64,000 nucleotides of DNA from Bacillus crepusculi (GTDB lineage Bacteria > Bacillota > Bacilli > Bacillales > Bacillaceae): contig NZ_JACXXE010000011.1 in NCBI RefSeq assembly GCF_014764715.1, positions 1 through 64,000 of the forward strand. The letters run 5' to 3'. Under the pieces are notes generated by a model. It did not search any database. It was not told the DNA's origin and saw only the letters and a list, made by a program, of their open reading frames with translations. Both the position numbers and the translations under genes were made by a program. Positions within the stretch are counted from its first letter, which is position 1. Every line of letters starts with the position of its first letter. Below, one piece after another: positions 20,664 to 41,761 of the stretch.

Positions 20664-23600
20664 TTGACAGGTCAACTAGTTCAGTATGGACGACACCGCC
20701 AGCGCAGAAGCTACGCACGCATAAGCGAAGTGTTAGAATTACCAAATCTCATTGAAATTCAAACCTCTTCTTATCAGTGGTTTCTTGATGAGGGTCTTAG
20801 AGAGATGTTTCAAGATATATCCCCAATTGAGGATTTTACTGGTAACCTTTCTCTTGAATTCATTGATTACAGCCTAGGGGATCCTAAGTATCCTGTAGCA
20901 GAATCAAAAGAACGTGATGTAACTTACTCTGCTCCACTAAGAGTAAAAGTTCGTTTAATTAACAAAGAAACTGGAGAAGTAAAGGACCAAGATGTGTTTA
21001 TGGGTGATTTCCCAATCATGACAGACACAGGTACTTTTATCATTAATGGTGCGGAACGTGTAATCGTTTCTCAGTTAGTACGTTCTCCAAGTGTATATTT
21101 CAGTGGTAAAGTAGACAAAAACGGTAAAAAAGGTTTTACTGCGACTGTCATTCCAAACCGTGGCGCATGGTTAGAATACGAAACTGATGCGAAGGATGTA
21201 GTCTATGTACGCATCGATCGCACACGTAAGTTGCCGGTTACGGTTCTTTTGCGTGCTCTCGGCTTCAGCTCTGATCAAGAGATTCTTGACCTCATTGGCG
21301 AGAATGAATACTTACGCAACACGTTGGAAAAAGACAATACAGAGAATGCCGATAAAGCACTTCTCGAAATCTACGAGCGTCTTCGTCCTGGAGAGCCACC
21401 AACTGTTGAAAATGCGAAAAGCTTGCTAGACTCTCGCTTCTTTGATCCGAAGAGATATGACTTAGCAAATGTTGGACGCTACAAGATTAATAAGAAGCTT
21501 CATATTAAAAATAGACTGTTCAATCAAAAATTGGCTGAAACGTTAGTTGACCCTGAAACAGGTGAAATTCTAGCAGAAAAAGGTCAAATTTTAGATAGAA
21601 GAGTGCTTGATAAAGTTCTCCCATACTTAGAAAACGGCATCGGATTTAGAAAGCTTTATCCGAATGGTGGCGTAGTAGAGGATGAAGTAGAACTTCAATC
21701 TATTAAGATTTATGCACCAACTGATCAAGAAGGCGAGCAAGTGATCAACGTGATTGGAAATGCATATGTAGAGGAAGCTGTGAAGAATATCACGCCTTCT
21801 GACATCATTGCATCGATCAGTTACTTCTTCAACCTTCTTCATGGTGTAGGTGACACAGATGATATCGATCACCTGGGTAACCGTCGTCTACGTTCTGTAG
21901 GTGAGCTTCTGCAAAACCAATTCCGTATTGGTTTAAGCAGAATGGAGCGTGTTGTTCGTGAAAGAATGTCGATCCAAGACACAAACACGATCACACCTCA
22001 GCAGCTGATCAACATTCGTCCTGTGATCGCATCTATCAAAGAGTTCTTTGGTAGCTCTCAGCTTTCTCAGTTCATGGATCAAACAAACCCGCTTGCTGAA
22101 TTGACACACAAACGTCGTCTGTCAGCGCTTGGACCGGGTGGTTTGACACGTGAGCGTGCAGGAATGGAAGTTCGTGACGTTCACTACTCTCACTATGGTC
22201 GTATGTGTCCGATTGAAACACCAGAGGGTCCAAACATCGGTTTGATCAACTCTCTATCTTCATTTGCAAAAGTGAATCGTTTCGGCTTTATTGAAACACC
22301 TTACCGCCGGGTTGATCCTGAAACAGGTAAAGTGACACCGAGAATCGATTACTTAACTGCTGATGAAGAGGATAACTACGTAGTAGCACAAGCGAACGCT
22401 CAGTTAGCTGATGATGGTTCGTTTATCGATGATAATATCATTGCTCGTTTCAGAGGGGAAAACACAGTTGTTCCTCGAAACCGCGTTGACTACATGGACG
22501 TTTCGCCAAAGCAGGTTGTTTCTGCAGCGACAGCATGTATCCCATTCTTAGAAAACGATGACTCTAACCGTGCTCTAATGGGAGCGAACATGCAACGTCA
22601 GGCTGTGCCTTTGATGCAGCCAGAATCACCGATTGTTGGTACAGGTATGGAGTATGTATCAGGTAAAGACTCTGGTGCTGCTGTTATCTGCCGCTACCCA
22701 GGTGTTGTAGAACGTGTTGAAGCGAAGAATATTTGGGTTCGCCGGTATGAAGACGTTGACGGCCAACAAGTGAAAGGAAACCTAGACAAATACAGCTTGC
22801 TGAAATTTGTCCGCTCTAACCAAGGGACTTGCTACAACCAGCGTCCAATTGTAAGTGTTGGAGATGAAGTCGTTAAAGGGGAGATCCTTGCAGACGGTCC
22901 TTCTATGGAAAAAGGTGAATTGGCTCTAGGACGTAACGTTATGGTCGGTTTCATGACATGGGACGGTTACAACTACGAGGATGCGATCATTATGAGTGAG
23001 CGCCTTGTAAAAGATGATGTCTATACTTCTATCCATATTGAAGAATATGAATCAGAAGCTCGTGATACAAAGCTTGGACCTGAAGAAATTACACGTGATA
23101 TTCCAAACGTTGGGGAAGATGCTTTACGCAACCTTGACGAGCGCGGAATCATCCGTATTGGTGCAGAAGTAAAAGACGGAGACCTTCTTGTAGGGAAAGT
23201 AACGCCTAAAGGTGTAACAGAACTAACAGCTGAAGAACGTCTATTACATGCAATCTTCGGTGAAAAGGCTCGTGAAGTTCGTGATACGTCTCTGCGCGTT
23301 CCACACGGCGGCGGCGGAATTATCCACGATGTAAAAGTCTTCAACCGTGAAGATGGCGATGAATTACCACCAGGTGTGAACCAGTTAGTCCGCGTATACA
23401 TCGTTCAGAAACGTAAAATTTCTGAGGGTGACAAAATGGCCGGACGACATGGTAACAAAGGGGTTATCTCTAAAATCCTTCCAGAAGAAGATATGCCGTA
23501 TCTTCCAGATGGAACGCCGATTGATATCATGTTAAACCCACTAGGGGTACCATCTCGTATGAACATCGGTCAGGTACTTGAACTTCATATGGGTATGGCT

Positions 23601-24245
23601 GCACGTTACCTTGGCATCCACATTGCGTCACCAGTATTTGATGGTGCTCGTGAGGAAGATGTTTGGGAAACGCTTGAAGAAGCAGGCATGTCCCGTGATG
23701 CAAAAACAGTCCTTTATGATGGTCGAACTGGTGAACCATTCGACAACCGTGTATCTGTCGGAATCATGTATATGATCAAACTGGCTCACATGGTTGACGA
23801 TAAACTTCACGCTCGTTCAACTGGACCATACTCACTTGTTACGCAGCAGCCACTTGGCGGTAAAGCTCAGTTTGGCGGTCAGCGTTTCGGAGAGATGGAA
23901 GTATGGGCGCTTGAAGCTTACGGTGCAGCATACACACTTCAAGAAATCTTAACGGTTAAATCGGATGACGTTGTGGGTCGTGTGAAAACATACGAAGCCA
24001 TCGTCAAAGGGGATAACGTACCTGAACCAGGTGTCCCTGAATCATTCAAAGTGTTAATTAAAGAACTTCAAAGTTTAGGTATGGATGTGAAAATCCTATC
24101 TGGTGATGAAGAAGAGATAGAAATGAGAGATTTAGAAGACGATGAGGAAACGAAGAAAGCAGACGGATTAGCGTTATCTAATGACGAAGATGCTGCTGAC
24201 CTCGCACCTGTCGATCTTGAACGTGACGCAGTCACAAAAGAATAG
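20664..24245 (+). CDS. rpoB: RNA polymerase beta subunit
   Basis: Second-largest polymerase subunit, 1193 residues from TTG 20664 ([15 protein letters not shown]), as in B. subtilis. The upstream GTG 20655 is inside the GAGGGGTGA ribosome site. Seen: the rifampicin region [28 protein letters not shown] (His482 in its wild-type form), [20 protein letters not shown], and [13 protein letters not shown] near the active centre. No resistance substitution is apparent. The acidic C-terminal tail is typical of Bacillus. rpoC follows after 61 bases. Confidence 0.98.
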   Translation: MTGQLVQYGRHRQRRSYARISEVLELPNLIEIQTSSYQWFLDEGLREMFQDISPIEDFTGNLSLEFIDYSLGDPKYPVAESKERDVTYSAPLRVKVRLINKETGEVKDQDVFMGDFPIMTDTGTFIINGAERVIVSQLVRSPSVYFSGKVDKNGKKGFTATVIPNRGAWLEYETDAKDVVYVRIDRTRKLPVTVLLRALGFSSDQEILDLIGENEYLRNTLEKDNTENADKALLEIYERLRPGEPPTVENAKSLLDSRFFDPKRYDLANVGRYKINKKLHIKNRLFNQKLAETLVDPETGEILAEKGQILDRRVLDKVLPYLENGIGFRKLYPNGGVVEDEVELQSIKIYAPTDQEGEQVINVIGNAYVEEAVKNITPSDIIASISYFFNLLHGVGDTDDIDHLGNRRLRSVGELLQNQFRIGLSRMERVVRERMSIQDTNTITPQQLINIRPVIASIKEFFGSSQLSQFMDQTNPLAELTHKRRLSALGPGGLTRERAGMEVRDVHYSHYGRMCPIETPEGPNIGLINSLSSFAKVNRFGFIETPYRRVDPETGKVTPRIDYLTADEEDNYVVAQANAQLADDGSFIDDNIIARFRGENTVVPRNRVDYMDVSPKQVVSAATACIPFLENDDSNRALMGANMQRQAVPLMQPESPIVGTGMEYVSGKDSGAAVICRYPGVVERVEAKNIWVRRYEDVDGQQVKGNLDKYSLLKFVRSNQGTCYNQRPIVSVGDEVVKGEILADGPSMEKGELALGRNVMVGFMTWDGYNYEDAIIMSERLVKDDVYTSIHIEEYESEARDTKLGPEEITRDIPNVGEDALRNLDERGIIRIGAEVKDGDLLVGKVTPKGVTELTAEERLLHAIFGEKAREVRDTSLRVPHGGGGIIHDVKVFNREDGDELPPGVNQLVRVYIVQKRKISEGDKMAGRHGNKGVISKILPEEDMPYLPDGTPIDIMLNPLGVPSRMNIGQVLELHMGMAARYLGIHIASPVFDGAREEDVWETLEEAGMSRDAKTVLYDGRTGEPFDNRVSVGIMYMIKLAHMVDDKLHARSTGPYSLVTQQPLGGKAQFGGQRFGEMEVWALEAYGAAYTLQEILTVKSDDVVGRVKTYEAIVKGDNVPEPGVPESFKVLIKELQSLGMDVKILSGDEEEIEMRDLEDDEETKKADGLALSNDEDAADLAPVDLERDAVTKE

Positions 24246-24306
24246 CAGAAACGATTAGAGCAAGTGACTAGGGTATAACCCGAAGATTAAAAGGGAGGTA
24301 GGCCCC

Positions 24307-27300
24307 TTGCTAGATGTGAACAATTTTGAGTATATGAACATCGGTCTCGCATCACCTGATAAAATCCGTTCTTGGTCTTTTGGTGAAGTGAAAAAGCCTG
24401 AAACGATTAACTATCGTACACTGAAACCTGAAAAAGATGGTCTCTTTTGTGAACGTATCTTCGGACCGCAAAAAGACTGGGAATGTCATTGTGGAAAGTA
24501 TAAACGCGTTCGTTATAAGGGTGTTGTATGTGACCGTTGTGGTGTAGAAGTAACACGGGCAAAAGTCCGTCGTGAGAGAATGGGGCATATCGAACTGGCT
24601 GCCCCAGTTTCCCACATTTGGTATTTCAAAGGTATCCCAAGCCGTATGGGTCTTGTACTTGATATGTCACCACGTGCGTTAGAAGAAGTGATCTACTTTG
24701 CTTCTTACGTCGTGACAGATCCAGGCAACACACCGCTTGAGAAGAAACAGCTTCTTTCTGAGAAAGAATTCCGTGCTTATTTAGATAAATACGGCAATAC
24801 ATTCCAAGCAGCTATGGGTGCTGAAGCAATCAACAAACTTCTTCAAGATATCGATCTTGTAAAAGAAGTAGATACACTGAAAGAAGAGCTAAAAACAGCC
24901 CAAGGACAGCGCCGTACACGTGCGATCAAACGCCTTGAAGTGTTAGAAGCCTTCCGTAACTCAGGAAACAAACCGTCTTGGATGATCCTTGATGTACTTC
25001 CGGTTATTCCGCCAGAATTACGTCCAATGGTTCAGCTTGATGGTGGACGTTTTGCTACTTCTGACTTGAACGACCTTTATCGTCGTGTCATCAACCGTAA
25101 CAATCGTCTGAAACGTTTATTAGATCTTGGCGCGCCAAGCATCATCGTTCAGAACGAGAAGCGTATGCTTCAAGAAGCTGTCGATGCCTTGATTGATAAT
25201 GGACGTAGAGGTCGACCAGTAACAGGACCAGGAAACAGACCATTGAAATCTCTTTCTCACATGCTGAAAGGGAAACAAGGACGTTTCCGTCAAAACTTGC
25301 TTGGTAAACGTGTTGACTATTCTGGACGTTCTGTTATCGTCGTAGGCCCACATTTGAAAATGTATCAGTGTGGACTTCCGAAAGAAATGGCTCTTGAGTT
25401 ATTCAAACCATTTGTGATGAAAGAGCTTGTTGAAAAAGGATTAGCTCACAACATTAAGAGCGCGAAGCGTAAAATTGAGCGCGTGCAGCCGGAAGTATGG
25501 GATGTTTTAGAATCAGTTATTCGTGAGCATCCAGTCTTACTAAACCGTGCACCAACTCTTCACAGACTTGGTATTCAAGCGTTTGAACCTACACTTGTGG
25601 AAGGACGCGCAATTCGTCTCCATCCACTTGTATGTACAGCCTACAACGCTGACTTTGACGGTGACCAAATGGCGGTTCACGTACCATTATCTGCTGAAGC
25701 TCAAGCTGAAGCTCGTATCTTAATGCTTGCTGCTCAAAACATTTTGAACCCGAAAGATGGAAAACCAGTTGTTACGCCATCTCAGGATATGGTGCTTGGT
25801 AACTACTACCTAACACTTGAGCGTAAAGGTGCTATCGGAGAAGGTATGGTCTTCAAAGATACGAATGAAGCCCTTCTAGCTTATCAAAATGGTTATGTGC
25901 ATCTTCATACTCGTGTAGCTGTTGCAGCTAACTCGTTGAAGAATGTGACATTCACTGATGAACAGCGTTCTAAATTGTTGATTACAACAGTTGGAAAACT
26001 GATCTTTAACGAAATCTTACCGGAATCATTCCCATACATGAATGAGCCGACGAAGAGCAATATTGAAGAAAAAACACCTGATCGTTTCTTCCTTGAAAAA
26101 GGTGAGGATATAAAAGCTGCGATCGAGAAACAAGAAATCAATCCGCCGTTCAAAAAAGGTATTTTAGGGAAAATCATTGCGGAAATCTTTAAGAGATTCC
26201 ACATCACTGAGACATCTAAAATGCTTGACCGCATGAAAAATCTTGGGTTCAAATATTCTACTAAAGCCGGTATTACCGTTGGTGTATCTGATATCGTCGT
26301 ATTAGATGATAAGCAGAAAATCCTTGAAGAAGCACAAGCAAAAGTAGATAACGTCATGAAGCAATTCAGACGTGGTTTGATTACAGAAGAAGAGCGTTAT
26401 GAGAGAGTCATTTCAATCTGGAGTTCTTCTAAAGATGTCATCCAAGGTAAACTGATGAAGTCCCTTGATGAAGTCAACCCGATCTACATGATGAGTGACT
26501 CTGGAGCGCGTGGTAACGCATCTAACTTCACTCAGCTGGCTGGTATGCGTGGTCTGATGGCCAACCCGGCTGGACGTATCATTGAACTTCCGATTAAATC
26601 AAGTTTCCGTGAAGGTTTAACTGTATTAGAATACTTTATTTCCACTCACGGAGCGCGTAAAGGTCTTGCCGATACAGCTCTTAAAACAGCTGACTCAGGT
26701 TACCTCACGCGTCGTCTCGTTGACGTTGCACAGGATGTCATCATCCGTGAAACAGATTGCGGTACAGACCGTGGAATCTTGGCCAAGTCCATTAAAGAAG
26801 GAAATGAAATTATTGAGAAACTTGAAGAACGTCTAATCGGACGTTTTGCAAGAAAACCAATTGTTCATCCTGAAACGGGCGAAGTCATTGTTGGCGAAAA
26901 CGAACTAATTGATGAAGATAAAGCACTTGAAGTAGTTGAAGCAGGAATCGAGGAAGTATGGATCCGTTCTGCATTTACATGTAACACGCCTCATGGTGTA
27001 TGTAAACGATGCTACGGCCGTAACCTTGCAACTGGTACTGACGTTGAAGTCGGTGAAGCAGTTGGAATCATCGCTGCACAATCAATCGGTGAGCCAGGAA
27101 CACAGCTTACAATGCGTACGTTCCACACCGGTGGGGTAGCAGGAGACGATATCACACAAGGTTTACCTCGTATTCAAGAGCTATTTGAAGCGCGTAATCC
27201 GAAAGGGCAAGCGACCATCTCTGAAATTGATGGTGTCGTTGCTGAAATTAACGATGTTCGTGACAAGCAGCAGGAAATTGTGGTTCAAGGCGAAGTTGAA

Positions 27301-27906
27301 ACTCGTTCTTACACAGCTCCTTACAATGCACGTCTGAAAGTTGTTGAAGGTGACAAAGTCACTCGTGGTCAAGTATTGACAGAAGGTTCAATCGATCCGA
27401 AAGAACTTCTTAAAGTGACTGACATGACAGCTGTTCAAGAATATCTGCTTCATGAAGTACAAAAAGTATACCGTATGCAAGGGGTAGAAATCGGAGATAA
27501 GCACGTAGAGGTAATGGTTCGCCAAATGCTTCGTAAAGTGCGTGTGGCTGATGCTGGGGATACAGATGTATTACCAGGTACACTTCTTGATGTACACCAA
27601 TTCACTGAAGCGAACAAAAAAGTACTATTCGAAGGCAAGCGTCCTGCAACAGGCCGTCCAGTTCTTCTTGGTATTACAAAAGCATCACTTGAAACAGACT
27701 CATTCTTGTCTGCTGCATCCTTCCAAGAAACGACTCGTGTCCTAACAGATGCGGCGATCAAAGGAAAACGCGATGAACTGCTTGGCTTGAAAGAGAATGT
27801 TATCATTGGTAAACTTGTTCCAGCTGGAACGGGAATGCCAAACTACCGTAAAGTTAAGCCGGTTTCACAAGTGCAACCGACTGACGACATGGTACCTGTA
27901 GAGTAA
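24307..27906 (+). CDS. rpoC: RNA polymerase beta-prime subunit
   Basis: Largest polymerase subunit, 1199 residues from TTG 24307 behind GGGAGG. Seen: an N-terminal zinc site (CHCG ... CDRCG near residues 60-79), the catalytic metal loop NADFDGDQM at about 447-455, and the second zinc site near [11 protein letters not shown]. The trigger-loop region around [16 protein letters not shown] is present. Length and sequence match B. subtilis, with no disruption. Confidence 0.98.
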   Translation: MLDVNNFEYMNIGLASPDKIRSWSFGEVKKPETINYRTLKPEKDGLFCERIFGPQKDWECHCGKYKRVRYKGVVCDRCGVEVTRAKVRRERMGHIELAAPVSHIWYFKGIPSRMGLVLDMSPRALEEVIYFASYVVTDPGNTPLEKKQLLSEKEFRAYLDKYGNTFQAAMGAEAINKLLQDIDLVKEVDTLKEELKTAQGQRRTRAIKRLEVLEAFRNSGNKPSWMILDVLPVIPPELRPMVQLDGGRFATSDLNDLYRRVINRNNRLKRLLDLGAPSIIVQNEKRMLQEAVDALIDNGRRGRPVTGPGNRPLKSLSHMLKGKQGRFRQNLLGKRVDYSGRSVIVVGPHLKMYQCGLPKEMALELFKPFVMKELVEKGLAHNIKSAKRKIERVQPEVWDVLESVIREHPVLLNRAPTLHRLGIQAFEPTLVEGRAIRLHPLVCTAYNADFDGDQMAVHVPLSAEAQAEARILMLAAQNILNPKDGKPVVTPSQDMVLGNYYLTLERKGAIGEGMVFKDTNEALLAYQNGYVHLHTRVAVAANSLKNVTFTDEQRSKLLITTVGKLIFNEILPESFPYMNEPTKSNIEEKTPDRFFLEKGEDIKAAIEKQEINPPFKKGILGKIIAEIFKRFHITETSKMLDRMKNLGFKYSTKAGITVGVSDIVVLDDKQKILEEAQAKVDNVMKQFRRGLITEEERYERVISIWSSSKDVIQGKLMKSLDEVNPIYMMSDSGARGNASNFTQLAGMRGLMANPAGRIIELPIKSSFREGLTVLEYFISTHGARKGLADTALKTADSGYLTRRLVDVAQDVIIRETDCGTDRGILAKSIKEGNEIIEKLEERLIGRFARKPIVHPETGEVIVGENELIDEDKALEVVEAGIEEVWIRSAFTCNTPHGVCKRCYGRNLATGTDVEVGEAVGIIAAQSIGEPGTQLTMRTFHTGGVAGDDITQGLPRIQELFEARNPKGQATISEIDGVVAEINDVRDKQQEIVVQGEVETRSYTAPYNARLKVVEGDKVTRGQVLTEGSIDPKELLKVTDMTAVQEYLLHEVQKVYRMQGVEIGDKHVEVMVRQMLRKVRVADAGDTDVLPGTLLDVHQFTEANKKVLFEGKRPATGRPVLLGITKASLETDSFLSAASFQETTRVLTDAAIKGKRDELLGLKENVIIGKLVPAGTGMPNYRKVKPVSQVQPTDDMVPVE

Positions 27907-27947
27907 TCTATCTCATCAGATCTCCATAAAAATCATCAAAAAATGGT

Positions 27948-28007
27948 GAAGGATGTCAAGAATATCTGTCATACGATATTGACATCCTTCTGCCATGATG
28001 ATAATAT
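27948..28007 (+). promoter_or_regulatory. str-operon promoter overlapping a long hairpin
   Basis: TTGACA (27979-27984) and TAATAT (28002-28007) with a 17-base spacer form a strong sigma-A promoter 46 bases before rplGB. The -35 lies in the right arm of an extended inverted repeat (GAAGGATGTCAA at 27948-27959 with the TTGACATCCTTC arm at 27979-27990), which probably ends the rpoB-rpoC transcript. No T-run follows the repeat. Confidence 0.7.
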
Positions 28008-28052
28008 AACCAAGGTGCTCAAAATAAAACCTGTTACTTTGGAGGATATTCG

Positions 28053-28833
<781 letters not shown>

Positions 28834-28936
28834 TATAAACAAACATAAGGGTTTTTAGAAGTTGACGTCAGATCAGTGGAGTCAGGTAACTGACAATGAA
28901 ACTTGTGAGATGAGAGACAGATAGAAATCCTTTTAA

Positions 28937-29428
<492 letters not shown>

Positions 29429-29482
29429 GATTTATACCAAACTAAAAAAACTATTCCCTAATAAGGAAGGAGAAATTACCCA

Positions 29483-31561
29483 ATGGCAAGAGAGTTCTCC
29501 TTAGACAAAACTCGTAATATTGGTATCATGGCTCACATCGATGCCGGTAAAACGACAACGACTGAGCGTATCTTGTACTACACTGGTCGTATCCATAAAA
29601 TTGGTGAAACTCACGAAGGAGCTTCACAAATGGACTGGATGGAGCAGGAGCAAGAACGTGGTATTACAATCACTTCTGCTGCTACTACAGCACAATGGAA
29701 AGGTTACCGTGTAAACATCATCGATACACCAGGACACGTAGACTTCACTGTTGAAGTTGAACGTTCTTTACGTGTACTTGATGGTGCGGTTGCTGTTCTT
29801 GATGCACAATCAGGTGTAGAGCCACAAACTGAAACAGTTTGGCGCCAAGCAACAACTTACGGAGTACCTCGTATCGTATTCGTTAACAAAATGGATAAAA
29901 CTGGTGCGGACTTCCTTTACTCTGTAAGCACATTAAGAGATCGCCTTCAAGCGAACGCTCATGCAATTCAATTGCCGATCGGCGCTGAAGACCAATTCGA
30001 AGGAATCATCGACCTTGTAGAAAACGTAGCATACTTCTATGAAGATGACCTTGGAACACGCTCTGATGCACAAGAAATCCCTGCTGAGTATAAAGACAAA
30101 GCTGAAGAGCTTCGCAACAGCCTAATTGAAGCTGTCGCTGAGCTTGATGAAGAGCTTATGGAAAAATACCTTGAGGGTGAAGAAATCACAATTCCTGAAT
30201 TGAAAGCTGCAATCCGTAAAGGAACGTTGAATGTTGAATTCTACCCAGTTCTTGTTGGTTCTGCTTTCAAAAACAAAGGTGTTCAGCTTGTACTTGATGC
30301 TGTGATTGATTACCTTCCTGCACCAACTGATGTTGCTGCAATCAAAGGTACCTTGCCAGATACAAATGAAGAGGTTGTACGTGAGTCTACTGATGACGCA
30401 CCGTTCGCAGCTCTTGCATTTAAAGTTATGACTGACCCTTATGTTGGGAAACTAACTTTCTTCCGCGTATACTCTGGAACACTTGATTCTGGTTCTTACG
30501 TGAAGAACTCTTCTAAGAACAAGCGTGAACGTGTTGGACGTATCCTTCAAATGCACGCAAACAGCCGTGAGGAAATCTCTACTGTATATGCAGGAGATAT
30601 CGCAGCAGCTGTAGGTCTTAAAGATACATCTACTGGTGACACTCTTTGTGACGAGAAAAATCTTGTTATCCTTGAGTCTATGGAATTCCCAGAGCCAGTT
30701 ATCGATGTAGCTATCGAGCCTAAATCTAAGGCTGACCAAGATAAAATGAGTATCGCTTTAGCTAAACTAGCTGAAGAGGATCCAACATTCCGTACACAAA
30801 CAAACCCTGAAACTGGTCAAACGATCATCTCTGGTATGGGTGAGCTTCACCTTGATATCATTGTTGACCGTATGAAACGTGAGTTCAAGGTTGAAGCTAA
30901 CGTAGGAGCTCCTCAAGTTGCGTACCGTGAAACATTCCGTTCTGGTGCAAAAGTTGAAGGTAAATTCGTACGTCAGTCTGGTGGACGCGGTCAGTTCGGA
31001 CACGTTTGGATCGAATTCGAACCAAACGAAGAAGGCGCAGGCTTCGAATTTGAAAATGCAATCGTCGGTGGGGTTGTTCCACGTGAATACATCCCAGCAA
31101 TTCAAGCAGGTCTTGAAGATTCACTTGAAAATGGTGTATTAGCTGGATTCCCATTAATCGACATCAAAGCAAAATTATTTGATGGATCTTACCACGATGT
31201 TGACTCTAACGAAATGGCGTTCAAAATTGCTGCATCTATGGCATTGAAAAATGCTGTCAGCAAATGTAACCCAGTTCTACTTGAGCCAATGATGAAAGTG
31301 GAAGTCGTTATCCCTGAAGAATACATGGGAGACATCATGGGTGATATCACATCTCGTCGTGGACGTGTAGAAGGTATGGAAGCTCGCGGTAACGCTCAAG
31401 TTGTTCGCGCTATGGTTCCACTTTCTGAAATGTTCGGATATGCAACTGCACTCCGTTCTAACACACAAGGACGCGGTACTTTCACTATGCACATGGATCA
31501 CTACGAAGAAGTGCCTAAGAGCATCAGTGAAGAAATCATCAAAAAAAATAAAGGTGAATAA
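29483..31561 (+). CDS. fusA: Elongation factor G
   Basis: Translocation GTPase. Seen: the P-loop [15 protein letters not shown] (about residues 17-31), switch [24 protein letters not shown], and C-terminal domains IV-V with the [16 protein letters not shown] segment. Length 692 residues, as in B. subtilis. No fusidic-acid-resistance change is obvious by eye. Confidence 0.98.
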   Translation: MAREFSLDKTRNIGIMAHIDAGKTTTTERILYYTGRIHKIGETHEGASQMDWMEQEQERGITITSAATTAQWKGYRVNIIDTPGHVDFTVEVERSLRVLDGAVAVLDAQSGVEPQTETVWRQATTYGVPRIVFVNKMDKTGADFLYSVSTLRDRLQANAHAIQLPIGAEDQFEGIIDLVENVAYFYEDDLGTRSDAQEIPAEYKDKAEELRNSLIEAVAELDEELMEKYLEGEEITIPELKAAIRKGTLNVEFYPVLVGSAFKNKGVQLVLDAVIDYLPAPTDVAAIKGTLPDTNEEVVRESTDDAPFAALAFKVMTDPYVGKLTFFRVYSGTLDSGSYVKNSSKNKRERVGRILQMHANSREEISTVYAGDIAAAVGLKDTSTGDTLCDEKNLVILESMEFPEPVIDVAIEPKSKADQDKMSIALAKLAEEDPTFRTQTNPETGQTIISGMGELHLDIIVDRMKREFKVEANVGAPQVAYRETFRSGAKVEGKFVRQSGGRGQFGHVWIEFEPNEEGAGFEFENAIVGGVVPREYIPAIQAGLEDSLENGVLAGFPLIDIKAKLFDGSYHDVDSNEMAFKIAASMALKNAVSKCNPVLLEPMMKVEVVIPEEYMGDIMGDITSRRGRVEGMEARGNAQVVRAMVPLSEMFGYATALRSNTQGRGTFTMHMDHYEEVPKSISEEIIKKNKGE

Positions 31562-31633
31562 TTGATTTTGCCTTTAAACTAAAGTATAACTACTATTGAA
31601 GATCAGAAAGTGAGAGGTAACTCTTCACTTTCT
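31562..31633 (+). promoter_or_regulatory. tufA promoter and leader stem-loop
   Basis: TTGATT (31562-31567) and TATAAC (31585-31590) with a 17-base spacer start right at the fusA stop. They are followed by a stem-loop AGAAAGTGA (31605-31613) with TCACTTTCT (31625-31633). This would give tufA extra transcription beyond the operon promoter and a stabilised 5' end. Confidence 0.55.
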
Positions 31634-31679
31634 ATCACTCTATACCAAATACAATGAACCTTTAAGGAGGATTTTTAGA

Positions 31680-32870
31680 ATGGCTAAAGAAAAATTCGAC
31701 CGTTCCAAATCGCATGCTAACATTGGTACAATTGGACACGTTGACCATGGTAAAACAACTCTAACTGCTGCTATCTCAACAGTTCTTCATAAGAAATCTG
31801 GTAAAGGTACAGCTATGGCTTATGACCAAATCGATGGTGCTCCAGAAGAGCGCGAGCGTGGAATCACAATCTCAACTGCACACGTTGAGTATGAAACTGA
31901 AAGTCGTCACTATGCACACGTAGACTGCCCAGGACACGCTGACTATGTTAAAAACATGATCACTGGTGCTGCTCAAATGGACGGCGCGATCTTAGTAGTA
32001 TCTGCTGCTGACGGTCCAATGCCACAAACACGTGAGCACATCCTACTTTCTCGTAACGTAGGTGTACCTTACATCGTAGTATTCCTTAACAAATGTGACA
32101 TGGTTGACGATGAAGAGTTACTTGAACTTGTTGAAATGGAAGTTCGTGACCTTCTTTCTGACTATGACTTCCCTGGTGACGATGTACCAGTTATCAAAGG
32201 TTCTGCTCTTAAAGCTCTTGAAGGAGATGCTGAGTACGAAGCAAAAATCTTTGAACTTATGGATGCGGTTGATGAGTACATCCCAACTCCAGAGCGTGAC
32301 ACTGAGAAGCCATTCATGATGCCAGTTGAGGACGTATTCTCAATCACTGGTCGTGGAACAGTTGCTACTGGTCGTGTTGAGCGTGGACAAGTTAAAGTCG
32401 GTGACGAAGTTGAAATCATCGGTCTTCAAGAAGAAAACGGTAAAACAACTGTTACAGGTGTTGAAATGTTCCGTAAGCTTCTTGACTATGCTGAAGCTGG
32501 TGACAACATCGGTGCACTACTTCGTGGTGTATCTCGTGAAGATATCCAACGTGGTCAAGTACTTGCTAAACCAGGTACAATCACTCCACATAGCCGTTTC
32601 AAAGCTGAAGTTTATGTACTTTCTAAAGAAGAGGGTGGACGTCATACTCCATTCTTCACTAACTACCGTCCGCAGTTCTACTTCCGTACAACTGACGTAA
32701 CTGGTATCGTACATCTTCCAGAAGGTACTGAAATGGTAATGCCTGGCGATAACACTGAGATGGAAGTTGAACTTATCTCTACTATCGCTATCGAAGAAGG
32801 AACTCGTTTCTCTATCCGTGAGGGTGGACGTACTGTAGGTTCTGGCGTTGTTTCTACTATCATTAAGTAA
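31680..32870 (+). CDS. tufA: Elongation factor Tu
   Basis: GTPase that delivers aminoacyl-tRNA to the ribosome. Seen: [13 protein letters not shown] (P-loop), [13 protein letters not shown] (switch II), [10 protein letters not shown] and [10 protein letters not shown], then beta-barrel domains 2 and 3. Length 396 residues. A single copy is visible here. A full AAGGAGG site lies upstream, and a terminator follows. Confidence 0.98.
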   Translation: MAKEKFDRSKSHANIGTIGHVDHGKTTLTAAISTVLHKKSGKGTAMAYDQIDGAPEERERGITISTAHVEYETESRHYAHVDCPGHADYVKNMITGAAQMDGAILVVSAADGPMPQTREHILLSRNVGVPYIVVFLNKCDMVDDEELLELVEMEVRDLLSDYDFPGDDVPVIKGSALKALEGDAEYEAKIFELMDAVDEYIPTPERDTEKPFMMPVEDVFSITGRGTVATGRVERGQVKVGDEVEIIGLQEENGKTTVTGVEMFRKLLDYAEAGDNIGALLRGVSREDIQRGQVLAKPGTITPHSRFKAEVYVLSKEEGGRHTPFFTNYRPQFYFRTTDVTGIVHLPEGTEMVMPGDNTEMEVELISTIAIEEGTRFSIREGGRTVGSGVVSTIIK

Positions 32871-32880
32871 TAAACAGATA

Positions 32881-32913
32881 AAAGAGACTCCTTTCAAAAG
32901 GGTCTCTTTTTTT
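32881..32913 (+). terminator. Intrinsic terminator of the str operon
   Basis: AAAGAGACTCC (32881-32891) pairs with GGGTCTCTTT (32900-32909), with one imperfect position, and runs into a seven-T tract. Confidence 0.88.
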
Positions 32914-32979
32914 GCTTTTCCAGATCAGAACCGCTACTATAAGCTATAGAATCTAAATGGAACCGAGAGGATCACTGGA

Positions 32980-33939
32980 ATGGCGAAGACACACTTGAAA
33001 AAATGGTTGATCGGTGGGGTTGACCAATGGATTATGATAAAAGAAGATCACCTGCAAAAAACGAAGCCCGTTCTTTTATTTTTACATGGTGGGCCTGGCT
33101 CAGCTCAAATCAGTTATATTGATTCCTTTCATGAGGAACTTGATCAAGACTTTACAGTCGTTCATTGGGATCAGCGTGGTGCAGGACTTTCCTATCAAAA
33201 GACAATTCCCGCTGCTTCGATGACTATTCAGCAATTTGTTGAAGATACGATTGAACTAACCGAAAAGCTTCTTTCGTATTTAGGGCATTCAAAACTGTAC
33301 ATTGCAGGGTACTCGTGGGGATCACTAATTGCGATACAAGCCGTACATAAGCGACCAGATCTATATCTTGCTTACTATGGGATTAGTCAGGTGGTGGATG
33401 TTTTAAAAGAAGATATTGTGTCGTACGAACTTCTTCTAAAGAAATACCAGCGCAATCGACTGTTCACTAGCTGCCTTCGATTACTGACACCACCTCCTTG
33501 GAAGCGAACTTCTGCACATGCTTTGTTCTCTCTCTATAAGGAGTTCGCAAAAGTAGGGCTCACGCATAGGTGGAAGCCGATTTTTCAAATAATGGGAGCG
33601 TTTCTTCATAGTAAGCATTATCAGCTTATAGATAAATGGAGATTCCTTAAAGGACAGAAGTTTAGTCAGGATAAGCTATGGAATGAACTGATGAATGAGA
33701 GTATTCAATACCGAGTTTCTACTATATTAATACCGTGCTACTTTATCATTGGTGAACATGACATGATTACACCAGCTGCTGTATCAAAACCATATGTTGA
33801 TCAATTAACAGCACCTATCAAGGAATGGTTCACCTTTAAAGAATCTGCACATTCCCCGCATATTGAAGAGCCAGATGAATTTATTCGTATCGTAAGAAAG
33901 ACTGCTATACATCATCTTCAGGGAAAGCTTGATTTATAG
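32980..33939 (+). CDS. ybaC: YbaC, alpha/beta hydrolase
   Basis: Alpha/beta hydrolase related to prolyl iminopeptidases. Seen: the oxyanion motif LHGGPGSAQ near residue 39, the nucleophile elbow AGYSWGSL (GxSxG, Ser about 113), GEHDMITPAA with the acid, and a C-terminal SAHSPHIEEPDEF with the catalytic His. Length 319 residues. The true substrate is unknown to me. It stands alone between the str and S10 operons, as in B. subtilis. Confidence 0.85.
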   Translation: MAKTHLKKWLIGGVDQWIMIKEDHLQKTKPVLLFLHGGPGSAQISYIDSFHEELDQDFTVVHWDQRGAGLSYQKTIPAASMTIQQFVEDTIELTEKLLSYLGHSKLYIAGYSWGSLIAIQAVHKRPDLYLAYYGISQVVDVLKEDIVSYELLLKKYQRNRLFTSCLRLLTPPPWKRTSAHALFSLYKEFAKVGLTHRWKPIFQIMGAFLHSKHYQLIDKWRFLKGQKFSQDKLWNELMNESIQYRVSTILIPCYFIIGEHDMITPAAVSKPYVDQLTAPIKEWFTFKESAHSPHIEEPDEFIRIVRKTAIHHLQGKLDL

Positions 33940-33996
33940 GCTGAACCCCTGTATAATATGAAAAGTGTGCAAATCATAAATTTATCCGATTTATTA

Positions 33997-34025
33997 TTGC
34001 AACACGCAGGCCAATTTGGTACAAT
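33997..34025 (+). promoter_or_regulatory. S10-operon promoter
   Basis: TTGCAA (33997-34002) and TACAAT (34020-34025) are separated by 17 bases, and a GG-rich extension precedes the -10. The 132-base leader to rpsJ includes a GCCATGGC palindrome near 34086-34093, which may fold. I cannot assign it to a known ribosomal leader. Confidence 0.7.
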
Positions 34026-34100
34026 AGTGCATGTTGGTCTTTGACTGCGATGAAGTGAGAGGTTGCTGACACACCCGGCCGCTTTGCCATGGCAAGGTGA

Positions 34101-34466
<366 letters not shown>

Positions 34467-34500
34467 TTCAAATAGAAAACACATATTATAGGAGGTGTGA

Positions 34501-35133
<633 letters not shown>

Positions 35134-35142
35134 CTCTCTTAG

Positions 35143-36071
<929 letters not shown>

Positions 36072-36078
36072 ATCTTAA

Positions 36079-36933
<855 letters not shown>

Positions 36934-36957
36934 CGGGGTTGTCTACGGTTCATTTAG

Positions 36958-37269
<312 letters not shown>

Positions 37270-37286
37270 TGAGAGGAGGCTTTTAA

Positions 37287-38914
<1,628 letters not shown>

Positions 38915-38921
38915 TAATTAG

Positions 38922-39203
<282 letters not shown>

Positions 39204-39206
39204 TAA

Positions 39207-39611
<405 letters not shown>

Positions 39612-39646
39612 TGAATACAATCCCCGACTCAAGGAGGTGCGATTAA

Positions 39647-39958
<312 letters not shown>

Positions 39959-39965
39959 TAAATAA

Positions 39966-40523
<558 letters not shown>

Positions 40524-40530
40524 TCAATGA

Positions 40531-40731
<201 letters not shown>

Positions 40732-40759
40732 TCCCCATAAATGGGAAGGAGGTTATTAA

Positions 40760-41161
<402 letters not shown>

Positions 41162-41192
41162 AAAAAGCTTAAGATGAATGGAGGTGCTTGGT

Positions 41193-41729
41193 ATGTCTCG
41201 CATAGGTAAAAAACTAATCGAGATCCCTTCAGGAGTAACTGTGACAAACAACGATAACACAGTGACAGTAAAGGGACCAAAAGGTGAACTAACTCGTACG
41301 TTTCACCCTGATATGGAAATTAAAATTGAGGACAACGTCTTAACTGTAAGCCGTCCGTCTGAAAATAAAGAACACCGTGCATTACATGGTACAACACGTA
41401 GCTTGCTTGCAAACATGGTTGAAGGTGTATCTAAAGGTTTCGAAAGAGGTTTAGAACTTATCGGTGTCGGTTACCGTGCAGCTAAATCTGGAAACAAACT
41501 TGTTCTTAACGTTGGATACTCTCATCCAGTTGAAATCGTTCCTGAGGCTGGAGTTGAAGTCGAAGTTCCATCTCAAACGAAAGTAATCGTTAAAGGTATC
41601 GATAAAGAGCGTGTAGGAGCTCTTGCTTCTAACATCCGCGCTGTCCGTTCTCCAGAGCCTTACAAAGGTAAAGGAATTCGTTACGAAGGTGAATTCGTTC
41701 GCCGTAAAGAAGGAAAAACTGGTAAGTAA
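41193..41729 (+). CDS. rplF: Ribosomal protein L6
   Basis: 50S protein near the GTPase centre with two homologous domains. Seen: [32 protein letters not shown] and the C-terminal [27 protein letters not shown]. Length 178 residues from ATG 41193, behind TGGAGGTG. The ATG at 41178 lies before the ribosome site. Confidence 0.97.
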   Translation: MSRIGKKLIEIPSGVTVTNNDNTVTVKGPKGELTRTFHPDMEIKIEDNVLTVSRPSENKEHRALHGTTRSLLANMVEGVSKGFERGLELIGVGYRAAKSGNKLVLNVGYSHPVEIVPEAGVEVEVPSQTKVIVKGIDKERVGALASNIRAVRSPEPYKGKGIRYEGEFVRRKEGKTGK

Positions 41730-41761
41730 GATCGCTTAAAGTGAAGAAAGGAGTGACTCGG

